Below are positions 63,018-64,000 of a stretch of DNA of 64,000 nucleotides, in pieces. The notes under the pieces were generated by a model. It made no database searches and had not been told where the DNA came from. It saw only the letters and a list, made by a program, of their open reading frames with translations. The DNA comes from Magicicada septendecula (Eukaryota; Arthropoda; Insecta; Hemiptera; Cicadidae): contig JAWRYS010001461.1 in the NCBI GenBank assembly GCA_034769895.1, positions 806,001 to 870,000 of the forward strand, in the 5' to 3' direction. The first letter of the stretch is position 1; the number at the start of each line of letters is the position of its first letter. Both the position numbers and the translations under genes were made by a program.

Positions 63018-63579
63018 TTACATCAACAAACAAACTGAAAAAATAGCCCACAAATTCAAAAAAGCAGGATTCAGAATCGCTTATAAAACTACTAACAAAA
63101 CAGAACACACACTATCAAAACACACACACAAAGCACAAAACAAATTCGATCTACCCGGTGGTGTTTACAAGCTAAATTGCTCAAATTGCAATAAATTCTA
63201 CATAGGCCAGACAGGACGTAGCTTCAAACAGAGATACATTGAACACACAAAGGCACTCCACTCCACTACAGAATCCACCTTTGCAAACCACCTCATTGAA
63301 GCAAACCACACATATAAAAACATTGACAATAACATGAACATTCTACACGTACACACAAAAGGCCGAAAACTAGACATTCTAGAACAATTGGAAATATACA
63401 AAAACACAAAAACAAATAAAAACGACATCCTAAACGAACAGACACAATTCAAATCGCACGCATTATTGGAACATATCTCACCCCACACACACAGCATCGA
63501 TCTTTCGAAATTCGATTCCGTCGCCCACAACAAGACAGACAGCGCTACCAGTGGCACAGCCTCTGAAGAAGCCTTTTAA
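63018..63579 (+). pseudogene. GIY-YIG endonuclease domain of PLE 2
   Basis: Open without a start codon from the element's 5' junction: KIAHKFKKAGFRIAYKTTNK, then the nuclease core GGVYKLNCSNCNKFYIGQTG and RSFKQRYIEHTKAL, NHLIEANHTY and ILEQLEIYKN blocks, ending SGTASEEAF. In Penelope-like proteins this domain nicks target DNA for reverse transcription. The RT domain is absent because of 5' truncation, so this copy cannot act alone. The last seven codons overlap the first hammerhead motif. Confidence 0.88.
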
Positions 63580-63602
63580 AGGAGAAAACCGGTTCAGGCT
63601 GT
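63558..63602 (+). ncRNA. Hammerhead motif overlapping the PLE 2 ORF end
   Basis: AGCCT, CTGAAGA (63563-63569), helix II CCTTTTAAAGG, GAAA (63584-63587), ACCGGTTC, then AGGCT closing helix I. Core bases fit, with the tolerated A at the variable position. Confidence 0.65.
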
Positions 63603-63735
63603 AAGGTAAAACTTTATGCTTTTACTTATAAAAAACCTAGTGTTCCGAGTCGTTAATGTAATAGTGTAATTTAGGTAAATATAATTATTTCACTACCGAC
63701 TCGGAACACAAAGTTTTTTATGTGCTCCCAGCGGC

Positions 63736-63778
63736 AGCCTCTGAAGAAGCTTTTTAAAATCGAAAATCGGTTCAGGTT
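63736..63778 (+). ncRNA. Second hammerhead motif of PLE 2
   Basis: AGCCT, CTGAAGA (63741-63747), a weak AT-rich helix II, GAAA (63762-63765), TCGGTTC, then AGGTT. Closely related to the previous copy but less well paired. Confidence 0.5.
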
Positions 63779-63864
63779 ATAAGGAAAAACTTTTACGTTT
63801 TTACCCATTAAAAATCTTTGTGTTCCGAGTCGGTAGTGAAATAATTATATTTAGTAATAAACAT

Positions 63865-64000
63865 ATTAGAGGAGACAGACGAACTGACAAAGAGAAGATG
63901 CTCTTGTTTTTTGGATTTGATTTTGTCAGTTTTTATGTAATCTTCAATATGTTCTCTTATTGTGTGCTCATAGTGAATCTTACATAAAGATTGCTCTGAC
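63865..64000. other. Non-coding edge of window
   Basis: Nothing recognised. Confidence 0.5.

Larger units (their letters stand above)
62957..63853 (+). mobile_element. Penelope-like element 2, 5'-truncated, with target duplication
   Basis: The 11-base repeat GTAATAAACAT lies at 62946-62956 and 63854-63864. Inside: a leader TTCTTGGATTTCGTTGTCCA shared with the palindrome at 42127, the C-terminal GIY-YIG coding region, then two hammerhead-bearing terminal-repeat copies, the second inside a hairpin whose arms are 63682-63720 and 63808-63850. A complete short insertion by PLE standards, not an internal fragment. Confidence 0.85.

Noticed and set aside
63198-63557. 119-codon minus-strand frame
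   Set aside because: It is the antisense shadow of the GIY-YIG coding region.

Overview
The window looks like a stretch of an AT-rich arthropod (probably insect) genome. One host coding exon is recognisable: the first coding exon of striatin (Drosophila Cka), on the minus strand at 61769-62005, ending in a phase-0 splice donor. Everything at lower coordinates (1-61768) therefore most likely lies in a very long first intron of striatin, or downstream of it. No second striatin exon was recognised. Sequence above 62020 is 5' flank.

The rest is a museum of transposable elements, many nested. From left to right: a minisatellite of roughly 120 bp units (1-540); a possible fossil LTR end (3555-3775); a canonical non-autonomous Helitron (4001-4542); an inverted repeat with a hammerhead-like core (9112-9250); TTAA-type MITEs (10046-10353); a Penelope-like element (PLE) with RT and GIY-YIG coding sequence and tandem plus inverted terminal repeats (13243-15628); a Tigger-type MITE (16434-16875); a Helentron/DINE-1-like element (16932-18788); a Sola-like DNA transposon with terminal inverted repeats of about 600 bp (22718-37340) that carries an 11.4 kb Helentron-like array (25206-36649) inside its transposase gene; a TTAA MITE; a Tc1-like relic; a LINE relic; a 590 bp palindrome of PLE-type terminal repeats (41967-42559); another Helentron-like array (42560-48187); a mariner (48684-57683) split by both a hAT (48804-52145) and a Helentron-like element (52664-57408); a 1.33 kb duplication flanking a pogo/Tigger relic; the striatin exon; and a short PLE bounded by an 11-bp target duplication (62957-63853).

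The main feature is one Helentron/DINE-1-like family, about 24 kb of the window. Members begin ATATCGGTATGG and end in a palindrome plus GGAAGTAA. They carry tandem arrays of a unit of about 160 bp, with a CAGA/CA microsatellite just before the 3' end. Three nested insertions let the ends be read exactly: removing the element restores the reading frame of the Sola and mariner transposases, and restores a sibling repeat to the base, with no target-site duplication and insertion inside an A/T run.

The second theme is hammerhead-ribozyme-type motifs (CTGANGA, helix II, GAAA). Thirteen good candidates, plus several decayed ones, occur in PLE terminal repeats, in the palindrome, inside a Tc1-like relic, and inside one 5' module of the Helentron-like family.
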